A stretch of DNA of 15,325 nt from Aquisalimonas sp. (GTDB lineage: Bacteria; Pseudomonadota; Gammaproteobacteria; Nitrococcales; Aquisalimonadaceae): positions 1 to 15,325 of the forward strand of contig SKYZ01000104.1 in the NCBI GenBank assembly GCA_007127625.1. The letters are read 5' to 3'. Below are positions 1 through 7,501 of the stretch, piece by piece. The first letter of the stretch is position 1. Every line of letters begins with the position of its first letter. The position numbers and the translations under genes were made by a program. The notes beneath the pieces were generated by a model. That model did no database searches. It worked only from the letters and a program-made list of their open reading frames with translations, and had not been told where the DNA came from.

Positions 1-9
1 AAGTCGGTT

Positions 10-16
10 GGAGGAG
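10..16 (+). promoter_or_regulatory. Ribosome binding site deciding the first gene's start
   Basis: GGAGGAG lies 6 nt before the ATG at 23. It overlaps an in-frame TTG at 8, which would have no ribosome binding site of its own, so the ATG is the better start. The promoter of this operon lies outside the window. Confidence 0.75.
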
Positions 17-22
17 AAGCTG

Positions 23-862
23 ATGAAAGCTGCCCAGTTCGCCTATGCGCGAGCAAATGACGTATCGCATGCGCTCGCCCTGTGGTCCGAGGCCGGCGAG
101 GATGCGCAGATCCTCGCAGGAGGCCAGAGCCTGATCGCCGGTCTCGGGCTGCGCCTCGCCGATACGCCCGCGCTGATCGATATCAATCATGTGCCTGGCC
201 TTTCCGGAGTCGAGGAGTCAGGTGACCGGATCCGCATCGGCGCCATGACCCGTCACGCGGAGCTGGCACGCGATCCCCTGGTGGCAAGGCATGCGCCTGC
301 GATCGCTGAAGCTGCGCCCTTGATTGCACACCCGGCCATTCAGGCCCGCGGAACCATCGGCGGCTCGCTGGCCTACGCCGACCCTGCCGCCGAGTTCCCT
401 GCGTGCGTGGTGGCGTTGAATGCGGAGCTGGTAGTACAGGGCCAGGAAGGCGAACGCCGCATTCCTGCTTCCGAGTTCTTCCTGGGTTTGTACGAGACCG
501 CTCTGGAGCCGTTCGAGCTGCTCACTGCCATCGAGATCCCCAAGGCGGGAAGCCGCCGCCAGACCGTGCAGGAGCTGGTGCGCCGGCACGGCGACTACGC
601 CATCGTCGGCCTCGTCCTCGCAGCGGAAGTAAAGGGCGACAAGTTCGGTGACCCGAAGGTGGTCTATTTCGGAGTCGGCGATGCGCCGGTGGTGGCTGAA
701 GGGGCTGCACGAGCGCTGGCGCGGGGCGACGTGGACGGCGCCCTGAACGCCCTGGACGACGACCTCGACCCACCTGGTGATCTCTCCGGTGGACCGGAAA
801 CCAAGCGCCATCTGGCCCGGATCATCCTGCAGCGGGCCATGAAAGCGTTGCAGGCGAAATAG
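23..862 (+). CDS. Molybdenum hydroxylase, FAD-binding medium subunit (CoxM/XdhB-type)
   Basis: This 279-residue protein is the flavin subunit of a three-subunit xanthine dehydrogenase/CO dehydrogenase-family enzyme. It takes electrons from the 2Fe-2S subunit and passes them to an acceptor. Two FAD-binding signatures of the PCMH-type fold are visible: AGGQS at residues 32-36 and TIGGS at 111-115, the latter followed by the usual ADPAAE. A CO_deh_flav_C-type region fills the rest (about residues 165-275). The length matches the family (about 270-290). The start is the ATG with a strong ribosome binding site. The gene ends 10 nt before the small-subunit gene, and the medium-small-large order is that of coxMSL clusters. 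The family call is secure. The substrate cannot be told from this subunit. Confidence 0.95.
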   Translation: MKAAQFAYARANDVSHALALWSEAGEDAQILAGGQSLIAGLGLRLADTPALIDINHVPGLSGVEESGDRIRIGAMTRHAELARDPLVARHAPAIAEAAPLIAHPAIQARGTIGGSLAYADPAAEFPACVVALNAELVVQGQEGERRIPASEFFLGLYETALEPFELLTAIEIPKAGSRRQTVQELVRRHGDYAIVGLVLAAEVKGDKFGDPKVVYFGVGDAPVVAEGAARALARGDVDGALNALDDDLDPPGDLSGGPETKRHLARIILQRAMKALQAK

Positions 863-872
863 GGGAGCGGGC

Positions 873-1391
873 ATGAGCGAGAACAATTTTGCATACGAAG
901 TGGACGTCACGGTCACCGTCAACGGTGAGCGCGTCTCCCGGCGCGTGGATGCGAGACGTCACCTGGTGGATTTCCTGCGCCTGGACGTCGGGCTGACCGG
1001 CACGCATACCGGCTGTGAACACGGTGTGTGCGGCGCGTGCACGGTCCAGGTCAACGGCGACGTGGTGCGCGGCTGTTTGATGCTGGCGGCCCAGGCGGAC
1101 GGCGCCGAGATCTGGACCATTGAGGGATTGTCCGACAACGGCTCGCTGGGCGCGCTGCAGAAGGCATTCGTCGAGCGTAACGCCCTGCAGTGCGGTTTCT
1201 GCACACCGGGCATGCTGATCACCGCGGCAGACCTTCTCGCCCGTGAAAACCAGCCCTCGCGTGAGGAAATCCGAGAGCACATTTCCGGCAACTACTGCCG
1301 ATGCACGGGTTACGAAGCGATCGTCGACGCAGTGGAAATGGCGGCGGGCACCCGTTCCGGCGCCAGCCAGGCGGGAGGAGACTCGGAATGA
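873..1391 (+). CDS. Molybdenum hydroxylase, 2Fe-2S small subunit (CoxS-type)
   Basis: This 172-residue cytoplasmic iron-sulfur protein carries electrons from the molybdenum site to FAD. The N-terminal plant-ferredoxin-like domain has the first cluster ligands C48, C53, C56 and C68 (C-x4-C-x2-C-x11-C). The C-terminal helical domain has the second set at C107, C110, C142 and C144, within CGFCTPGM and CRCTGY. All eight ligands are present. AGGGGAG just before the ATG serves as ribosome binding site. The stop overlaps the large-subunit start as ATGA, which suggests translational coupling. No Tat signal is seen, so the complex is probably cytoplasmic. Confidence 0.96.
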   Translation: MSENNFAYEVDVTVTVNGERVSRRVDARRHLVDFLRLDVGLTGTHTGCEHGVCGACTVQVNGDVVRGCLMLAAQADGAEIWTIEGLSDNGSLGALQKAFVERNALQCGFCTPGMLITAADLLARENQPSREEIREHISGNYCRCTGYEAIVDAVEMAAGTRSGASQAGGDSE

Positions 1392-3781
1392 CTATTGATC
1401 TCAACCAGGTCGATCGACCCAACAGCTACATCGGCAAGACCGTTCCGCGACCCAACGCCCGCAAGCTGGTGGAGGGGCGGGGCCAGTACGTCGATGACGT
1501 CCACCTTCCGCGCACGGTGCACGTGGCCTACCTGCGCAGCCCCTATGCTCACGCCCGCATCAAAGGCATCAACACCGACGCCGCAATGGCGATACCCGGT
1601 GTGCTGCGCGTGTTTACGGGCCACGACCTCAAAGAGGTCTGCACGCCCTGGGTGGCCACCCTGGATCATCTCAAGGGCATGAAGTCTGCCCCGCAGCACG
1701 CGCTCGCCGTGGAGCGCGCCATGTGGGTGGGCGAGCCAGTGGCCGCTGTGGTGGCGGAAAGCCGGGCCGTGGCCGAGGACGGCGCCGCGGTGCTGGAGGT
1801 GGATTTCGAACCTCTGCCGGTGGTGGCGGACATGGAAACCGCCCTGGACCCGGACACCCCGGTGCTGCACGAGGAACTGGGCGACAACCTCACCTTTACC
1901 CGCACCCACGAGGCCGGAGACGTGGCCGACGCCTTCGCCTCGGCGGCACACGTGGTCGAGGAGACCTTCCACACCGGAAGGCACACCGGCGTCTGTCTGG
2001 AGCCGCGTTCCATTCTGGCGGACTACAACCGTTCGGAGAATCAGCTCACGGTCTACTCCGCCACCCAGGCCCCGCACATGATCCAGTCGTCCTTCGCCAA
2101 GCACCTGGATCTGCCCGAGGGCAAGGTGCGGGTGATCTGTGGAGACGTGGGCGGCTCCTACGGCATTAAGGTACACATCTACCCGGACGAGATGGCCACG
2201 GCGGCCATTTCGCGCATCATGGGACGGCCGGTGAAGTTCATCGCCGATCGGCTGGAGTCGTTCACCTCCGACATCCACGCCCGGGATCACCGTGTAACGG
2301 CACGCATGGCGGTGGACAGCAACGGCAAGATCACCGCGCTGGAGATCGACGACCTCACCGGCATCGGGCCGTATTCCGTCTATCCGCGCACCAGCGCCGT
2401 GGAAGGCAATCAGGTGGTGAATCTGTGCGGCGGGCCGTACGATCTCGCCAACTACAAGGCCACCACAAAGGTGGTGATGCAGAACAAGGCGCCCATGTGC
2501 CAGTACCGTGCTGTGGGTCATCCCATCGCCTGCGCTGTCACCGAGGGCATGGTGGACCTGGCCGCCGAGGCCCTGGACCTGGATCCGGTGGAACTGCGCC
2601 GGCGCAATCTGGTACCGGATGACGCCTACCCCTATACCGCCGCCAGCGGCATGAAGTTCGAGGGGCTGTCCCACCACGCCAGCCTCGACAAGCTGCTGGA
2701 GACCATGGGCTACGACGAACTGCGCCGCGAACAGGGGGATCTGCGCGGCAAGGGCGTTTATCGCGGTATCGGCATTGCCAGTTTCATTGAGCTCACCAAT
2801 CCGAGCCCGTTCATGTACGGCATCGGCGGTGCGCGGATTTCCGCGCAGGACGGCGCCACCGTGCGTATGGACCCCGACGGTTCGCTGGTGGTGCTCTCCG
2901 GGGTCACCGAACAGGGTCAGGGGACCGAAGGCATGCTTGCTCAGGTGGTGGCCGAGAGCGTCGGTGTGCGCATCGACACCGTAAAGGTGATTACCGGCGA
3001 CACCCAGACCACCCCCTACGGCGGCGGAACCTGGGCCTCGCGGGGCGCGGGCATCGGCGGTGCCGCGGCTTTTCGGGCGGGCCGCGCACTACGGGACAAC
3101 ATTCTGCAGGTGGCCGCAGCCATGCTGCAGAGCACGCCGGACGAGCTGGACATTATCGATGGCGCGGTGAAAGATCGAACCACGGGTGAGGAGCGCATGC
3201 CCCTCGCCGAACTGGGCCGCATCGTCTATTTCCGGGGCGACACCCTGCCCAAGGATCTTGACCGGGAAATGGTGGCCACCCGCCACTACATCACCAGCGA
3301 CTACCCCTTCGCCTTCACCAATGGCATCCAGGCGAGCCTGGTGGAAGTGGACGTGGAGACGGGGTTCGTCAAGCTGCTCAAGCACTGGTGCGTCGAGGAC
3401 TGCGGCCGGGTGATCAACCCGCAACTGGTGGACGAACAGATCCGCGGCGGCATCGTGCAGGGGCTCGGCGGTGCACTGTTCGAGGAGTGTGTGTACTCGG
3501 AGGAAGGACAGCTCGAGAACGCCAACATGGCCGATTACCTGGTACCCATGGCTTCGGAAATGCCGGACATGGTCATCGGCCACGTGGAGACGCCCACCCA
3601 GGAATCGGAGCTGGGCGCCAAGGGGGCAGGGGAAGCCGGCACCGCGGGTGCACCGGGCGCAGTGATGAACGCCATCAACGACGCCATCCGGCCGTTCGGC
3701 GGTCGGGTCACCCGCATGCCGTTCACGCCGGAGCGGATTCTTGCCGCCCTGGGCAAGGTCCCGGATCCGGACAGCCGCTAA
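1388..3781 (+). CDS. Molybdenum hydroxylase, molybdopterin-binding large subunit (CoxL/XdhA-type, not CO dehydrogenase form I)
   Basis: This 797-residue catalytic subunit binds the molybdopterin cytosine dinucleotide cofactor and would hydroxylate its substrate with oxygen from water. The N-terminal Ald_Xan_dh_C-like domain spans about residues 20-130, and the molybdenum-binding domains follow. Visible cofactor motifs are GGSYGIK (255-261, with Tyr where Phe is common), QGQGTE (509-514) and KGAGEAGT (745-752), where E749 is the expected catalytic base. The active-site loop reads CQYRAVGHP (371-379). True aerobic CO dehydrogenase has AYRCSFR there, with Cys binding copper. This protein has Ala375 at that position, so CO oxidation is unlikely. 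The start is the ATG overlapping the small-subunit stop, preceded by GGGAGGAG. The true substrate is unknown. A TRAP transporter directly downstream suggests an organic acid or a related polar compound. Confidence 0.94.
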   Translation: MTIDLNQVDRPNSYIGKTVPRPNARKLVEGRGQYVDDVHLPRTVHVAYLRSPYAHARIKGINTDAAMAIPGVLRVFTGHDLKEVCTPWVATLDHLKGMKSAPQHALAVERAMWVGEPVAAVVAESRAVAEDGAAVLEVDFEPLPVVADMETALDPDTPVLHEELGDNLTFTRTHEAGDVADAFASAAHVVEETFHTGRHTGVCLEPRSILADYNRSENQLTVYSATQAPHMIQSSFAKHLDLPEGKVRVICGDVGGSYGIKVHIYPDEMATAAISRIMGRPVKFIADRLESFTSDIHARDHRVTARMAVDSNGKITALEIDDLTGIGPYSVYPRTSAVEGNQVVNLCGGPYDLANYKATTKVVMQNKAPMCQYRAVGHPIACAVTEGMVDLAAEALDLDPVELRRRNLVPDDAYPYTAASGMKFEGLSHHASLDKLLETMGYDELRREQGDLRGKGVYRGIGIASFIELTNPSPFMYGIGGARISAQDGATVRMDPDGSLVVLSGVTEQGQGTEGMLAQVVAESVGVRIDTVKVITGDTQTTPYGGGTWASRGAGIGGAAAFRAGRALRDNILQVAAAMLQSTPDELDIIDGAVKDRTTGEERMPLAELGRIVYFRGDTLPKDLDREMVATRHYITSDYPFAFTNGIQASLVEVDVETGFVKLLKHWCVEDCGRVINPQLVDEQIRGGIVQGLGGALFEECVYSEEGQLENANMADYLVPMASEMPDMVIGHVETPTQESELGAKGAGEAGTAGAPGAVMNAINDAIRPFGGRVTRMPFTPERILAALGKVPDPDSR

Positions 3782-3847
3782 CGGCGTGCAACGGAACTGA
3801 TAAAAGGCCGGCATCACGCCGGTGATTAGAGAGACGGAGGAGACACC
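3782..3847 (+). other. Gap between large-subunit and TRAP receptor genes, with small alternative hairpins
   Basis: This 66-nt spacer contains CCGGC (3808-3812) pairing with GCCGG (3818-3822). Overlapping alternatives are ATCAC (3813-3817) with GTGAT (3822-3826) and GGCGTG (3783-3788) with CACGCC (3815-3820). These cannot all form at once. The stems are short and there is no T-run, so this is at most an RNA processing or attenuation element. GACGGAGGAG near its end is the receptor gene's ribosome binding site. Confidence 0.3.
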
Positions 3848-4933
3848 ATGAAACGAACCATCCAGTCGCGGAAGACCGCCGGGCTCAGCGCCCTTGCGCT
3901 GAGCGCCCTGATCGTGGGAAGCACTGCCTCGGCCACAGAGACCATCCGTGTCGAGATCGGCTCCAGCCACCCCACCCAGAACATCTGGGTATGGGCCATG
4001 CAGAACGTCTTCCAGCCGGAGGTGAACCGCATTCTCGAGGAGAACGGTGGCAACTACCAGGTCAACTGGCGGGAGTCCTATGGCGGCACGCTGTTCGATT
4101 TCGGTGACACCCGGACCTCCCTGCGCGACGGCATCGTCGACGTGGGCATGGTCGGCACCGTCTGGGAGGGCTCGGACATGCCGCTGCAAAATGTCACCTA
4201 CTTCACGCCGTTTGCCACCGAGGATCACGAACTGCTCATCCAGATCTTCGACGAGCTCAACACCGAGGTGGACGCGCTGGTGGACAGCTGGAGTTCCCAG
4301 AACATGGTGCACCTGTCCTCGCTGATCACGGACAGCTACGACATCTACGCCACCAGTCAGGTGGAGAGCCTGGATGATCTGCGCAACATGCGCATCAACG
4401 CACCGGGCTCCTCGGCCAACTGGCTGTCGGGAACCGGCGCAACGCCGGTGGACGGCGCACTGACCACCTACTACACCAACATCCAGACCGGCGTTACCGA
4501 GGGTGCGCTGTCGTTTGCCACCGGCATCGAACCCACCCAGGTGTACGAGGTGGCCCCGGAACTCACCCGCGTGGGCATCGGCGCCATGTACTTCGGCAGT
4601 GTCGCCGTCAACAAGGACTTCTTCGAGGGACTGCCGGAGGAGGTTCAGGACGCGTTCCTGAAGGCTGGCAACGAGACCTCGCTGCGCCACGGCGAGTACG
4701 TGACCGATCAGATGGACCAGGCGCTGGAGAAGATGCAGGCGGAGGGGCTGAACGTCAGCGAACTGCCCGCATCCGAGAAGGAACGCTGGGTGGAGAGCCT
4801 CCCCGAGAGCATCGTCGAGGAGTGGCTCGACATGGGCGGGGATGACGCCGAGGAACTGCTCAAGTCCTACTTCGACCTCCTGCGTGAGCACGGCGAGGAG
4901 CCGCTGCGCGACTGGGACGAAGTGGTTCGCTAA
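3848..4933 (+). CDS. TRAP transporter substrate-binding receptor, DctP family
   Basis: This 361-residue protein is the periplasmic binding protein of a tripartite ATP-independent transporter and would deliver substrate to the permease encoded just downstream. A signal peptide is clear: basic MKRTIQSRK, a hydrophobic core, and a likely cleavage after TASA near residue 28. The mature part has DctP-family features, including a GGTLFDFGD stretch, then a segment ending VDVGMVG, and NMRINAPGS, where the conserved Arg usually contacts the substrate carboxylate. The mature protein is rich in Asp and Glu, as in halophilic or marine bacteria. GGAGGAG precedes the ATG. The ligand cannot be named. Its place inside the hydroxylase operon suggests it binds that enzyme's substrate, probably a carboxylate. 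Confidence 0.92.
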   Translation: MKRTIQSRKTAGLSALALSALIVGSTASATETIRVEIGSSHPTQNIWVWAMQNVFQPEVNRILEENGGNYQVNWRESYGGTLFDFGDTRTSLRDGIVDVGMVGTVWEGSDMPLQNVTYFTPFATEDHELLIQIFDELNTEVDALVDSWSSQNMVHLSSLITDSYDIYATSQVESLDDLRNMRINAPGSSANWLSGTGATPVDGALTTYYTNIQTGVTEGALSFATGIEPTQVYEVAPELTRVGIGAMYFGSVAVNKDFFEGLPEEVQDAFLKAGNETSLRHGEYVTDQMDQALEKMQAEGLNVSELPASEKERWVESLPESIVEEWLDMGGDDAEELLKSYFDLLREHGEEPLRDWDEVVR

Positions 4934-4948
4934 AGCGTCATTCGCTCA

Positions 4949-4981
4949 AAGAGTGCACCGGCCAGGCGCCGGTGCACTCTT
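4949..4981 (+). terminator. Perfect 14-bp stem-loop between TRAP receptor and permease genes
   Basis: The arm AAGAGTGCACCGGC (4949-4962) pairs perfectly with 4968-4981 around a 5-nt loop CAGGC. It starts 16 nt after the receptor stop. There is no real T-tract afterwards (CGCGTTCG follows), so it may be a partial terminator or a 3' stabilising hairpin. Either would raise receptor mRNA above permease mRNA, which suits a binding protein needed in excess. It also covers an upstream GTG at 4972, making that an unlikely permease start. Confidence 0.6.
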
Positions 4982-5007
4982 CGCGTTCGTCGAACCGGGG
5001 GTGCGCC

Positions 5008-5574
5008 GTGGGCAGCACGGAAGAAGAACTCCGCGACACGATCAAGGGCGGCGAGGGACTGGAGGCCGGTCTGTTCCGTTATATCCCGATGGTCTTCGGG
5101 GCGCTGGGGACGGTCTGGATTCTCGCTCTCATGTTCCTGATCGTCGCTGACGTGGTCGGCCGCAATTTCCTCAACATGCCGATTACCGGGGTGGCCGAAT
5201 TTGCCGGCCGCTCGGTGGTGGCCATTGTCTACCTGCAGCTGGCCTGGGCGGTGGTCTCCGGACGGCTGACCCGTGCCGGGTTTGTGCTCAACCTGCTTGC
5301 GGAACGACTGCCCCGGGTGCGATGCGCCCTGGAAATCTTCTATCTGCTGGTTGGTGCCACGCTGTTCGCCCTGCTGATCACCGCATCCTGGGGGTCGTTC
5401 GTGGATGCCTGGGTGAGCGGGCAATACTTCGGTGTGCGCGGGCAGTTCACCATGCCGACCTGGCCGTTCCGCGGACTGGTGGTGCTCGGTTCCGCACTGG
5501 CACTGCTGTCGTTTCTGGCACTGATCCCGGTCAATGTCCGCAGGCTCATCGAAGGGAGGGCGGAAGTCGTATGA
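5008..5574 (+). CDS. TRAP transporter small permease subunit, DctQ family
   Basis: This 188-residue inner-membrane protein pairs with the large permease to form the membrane part of the TRAP carrier. Four hydrophobic segments are visible at about residues 27-47, 61-82, 108-130 and 152-175. The DctQ signature DVVGRNF (48-54) follows the first segment, and an AEFAGR motif begins the second. The GTG at 5008 is chosen as start because GGGG lies 7 nt upstream. An in-frame GTG at 4972 falls inside the hairpin and would add a charged, unrelated N-terminus. The stop overlaps the next start as ATGA. Confidence 0.88.
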   Translation: MGSTEEELRDTIKGGEGLEAGLFRYIPMVFGALGTVWILALMFLIVADVVGRNFLNMPITGVAEFAGRSVVAIVYLQLAWAVVSGRLTRAGFVLNLLAERLPRVRCALEIFYLLVGATLFALLITASWGSFVDAWVSGQYFGVRGQFTMPTWPFRGLVVLGSALALLSFLALIPVNVRRLIEGRAEVV

Positions 5575-6899
5575 CGGACCTTGGCCTCGGGCTGACGCTG
5601 ATCGTCCTGCTTTTCTTCCTGGTCATCATGGGGATGCACATCGCCGTCGCCCTGATGAGCGTCGCCTTTCTTGGTGTGTGGGTGGTGCGGGACAACATCG
5701 ATCTCGCCTTCAACCTCATGTACATGGCCGGCTACAACGCCATTTCGAACTACATATTCGCGACCATTCCCCTGTTCGTGCTCATGGGGCTACTGGTGAG
5801 CATATCCAACGTCGGCCGCGACACTTTCGACGTGGCTGCATCGCTGCTGCGCCGGGTCAGCGGGGGGCTCGGCGTCGCCACGGTCGCGGCCAACACCGTG
5901 TTCGCCGCGGTCACCGGCGTTTCCATCGCCTCTGCCGCCGTCTTCACCAAGGTGGCTGTCCCGGAAATGTCGCGGCTCGGCTATCAGAAGGCATTCGCAG
6001 CCGGGACCGTGGCTGGTAGTTCTGTGCTGGGCATGATGATTCCGCCCAGCCTGCTGCTGATTGTCTACGGCATTCTCGCCGAGGTCTCCATCGGCCACAT
6101 GTTCCTGGCGGGTGTGCTGCCGGGGCTACTGCTGGCGGTGAACTTCGTGATCATGATTCTGCTGCTGGCCCGCTTCGCGCCGAACATGGTCTACAACATG
6201 GCTGAGAAACTGAAGACGGCCCATCAACAGGAGGCGGAGCGCCTGATGGGCATTGGCGAGATCTGCACCAAGCTCGTGCCCATTCTGCTGCTGGTGGCGC
6301 TGGTACTGGGCGGCCTGTACTCCGGTTTCTTCACGCCCACCGAGGCGGGCGGCGTGGGCGCGTTCGGCGCGCTGATACTGGCACTCGCTCGCCGCAGCCT
6401 GAACGCCTCCCGCGCCTGGCAGGTCCTGTGGGAGACCGGCAGCGTGGCCGTGGGTATTCTTATCCTGCTCATTGCCGCCAGCTTCTACAGCCGCATGCTC
6501 GCCATGGTGGGCATGCCGGCGGAGATTGCCATGTTCGTGCAGGATGCAGGCTTCGGCCCGTTCGGCTTCCTGCTGATCTACGTGCTCATCGTGCTGTTGC
6601 TGGGCATGATTCTCGATTCCACGTCGATTCTGCTGATCATGACCCCCATCGCCGTGCCCATCGCGCAGGACTTCGGCTTCCATCTGGTGCACTTCGGCAT
6701 CATTACCGTCATTGCCGTGGAAATCGGACTGCTCACACCACCGTTCGGTATATCCATCTACACGGTGAAATCCACGTTGAACGACCCGAATGTGTCCGTG
6801 GAATCGATTTTTGTCGGCGTACTGCCTTTCGTCGCCATCATGCTGGTCACTCTGATGCTCATCGCCTGGTTTCCGTGGCTGACACTGGCTCTGATCTGA
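5571..6899 (+). CDS. TRAP transporter large permease subunit, DctM family
   Basis: This 442-residue protein is very hydrophobic, with about a dozen membrane segments. It is the channel-forming, cation-coupled subunit of the TRAP importer. Family motifs are IPPS (157-160), followed by IVYG and then the AGVLPG turn, and near the C-terminus GMILDSTS followed by TPI and then TPPFG (389-393). The length is normal for DctM (about 425-445). The ATG overlaps the small permease stop by 4 nt, with GAAGGGAGG about 12 nt upstream. The receptor, small and large subunits together make a complete importer. TRAP systems usually use a Na+ gradient. That is known for the family and not shown here. Confidence 0.95.
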   Translation: MTDLGLGLTLIVLLFFLVIMGMHIAVALMSVAFLGVWVVRDNIDLAFNLMYMAGYNAISNYIFATIPLFVLMGLLVSISNVGRDTFDVAASLLRRVSGGLGVATVAANTVFAAVTGVSIASAAVFTKVAVPEMSRLGYQKAFAAGTVAGSSVLGMMIPPSLLLIVYGILAEVSIGHMFLAGVLPGLLLAVNFVIMILLLARFAPNMVYNMAEKLKTAHQQEAERLMGIGEICTKLVPILLLVALVLGGLYSGFFTPTEAGGVGAFGALILALARRSLNASRAWQVLWETGSVAVGILILLIAASFYSRMLAMVGMPAEIAMFVQDAGFGPFGFLLIYVLIVLLLGMILDSTSILLIMTPIAVPIAQDFGFHLVHFGIITVIAVEIGLLTPPFGISIYTVKSTLNDPNVSVESIFVGVLPFVAIMLVTLMLIAWFPWLTLALI

Positions 6900-6921
6900 A
6901 CCGAACGAGGAGAGACGCTTC

Positions 6922-7491
6922 GTGGATATTCGTGGTGAATACGACATTCCTGCCGACCGCAACACCGTTTGGCAGGCCATCAATGACCCCGAGGTCCTCA
7001 GGGAGTGCATCCCCGGCTGCGAGCAACTCGTACCGACTGATGACGGTTCCGGCTTCGACGCAACCGTGACTGCCAAGGTCGGCCCGGTGAAGGCGACCCT
7101 CAATGGGACGGTGACCCTGAAGGACGTCGAGGAGGCACGCAGCTACACCATCGTCGGCGAGGGAAAAGGTGCTGCGGGATTTGCCAAGCTCACGGCCCCC
7201 GTCTCCCTCGAGGACAATGGTGAAGGCGGAACACGGCTGAGCTACACTGCGGACGCCCAACTCGGGGGCAAGCTCGCTCAACTCGGCTCGCGACTGGTGC
7301 AGAGTACCGCCCGCAAGTACGCCGACCAGTTCTTCAGCGCCTTGAGTGCACGTTTGTCCGGTGGTGAAGGAACGCAGGAGGCGGCAGAGCCTGCGGCTTC
7401 CGCCACAGCCAGCGCTTCCGGCGGCAACTGGATGCTGTACGGCGGCTTCGGTGTCGCCGCGGTCATCCTCCTGCTCTGGGCGCTCTTGTAA
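6922..7491 (+). CDS. coxG: CoxG-type SRPBCC protein with C-terminal membrane anchor
   Basis: This 189-residue protein has an SRPBCC (START-like) lipid-binding fold at about residues 1-148, beginning MDIRGEYDIPADRNTVW and including the family stretch ECIPGCEQL. A low-complexity Ala/Ser/Glu linker (about 149-168) leads to one hydrophobic C-terminal helix (about 171-189). This is the layout of CoxG proteins of CO dehydrogenase clusters, which hold the enzyme at the membrane and are reported to carry quinone to it. The start is a GTG with CGAGGAGAG upstream. It is the last gene of the + strand operon, 22 nt after the large permease. By inference it would link the hydroxylase to the respiratory chain. 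Confidence 0.88.
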   Translation: MDIRGEYDIPADRNTVWQAINDPEVLRECIPGCEQLVPTDDGSGFDATVTAKVGPVKATLNGTVTLKDVEEARSYTIVGEGKGAAGFAKLTAPVSLEDNGEGGTRLSYTADAQLGGKLAQLGSRLVQSTARKYADQFFSALSARLSGGEGTQEAAEPAASATASASGGNWMLYGGFGVAAVILLLWALL

Positions 7492-7501
7492 GGGGTGGCC
7501 G

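Noticed and set aside
8..22. TTG at 8 as start of the FAD subunit
   Set aside because: It is covered by the strong GGAGGAG that serves the ATG at 23, and the extra residues are not typical of the family.
1388..3781. Annotation as CO dehydrogenase large subunit CoxL
   Set aside because: The AYRCSFR copper-site loop is absent. CQYRAVGHP is present instead, so only superfamily membership is claimed.
3089..4891. 600-codon open frame on the - strand
   Set aside because: It lies opposite the large subunit and the TRAP receptor, both with unmistakable motifs. It has no recognisable domain.
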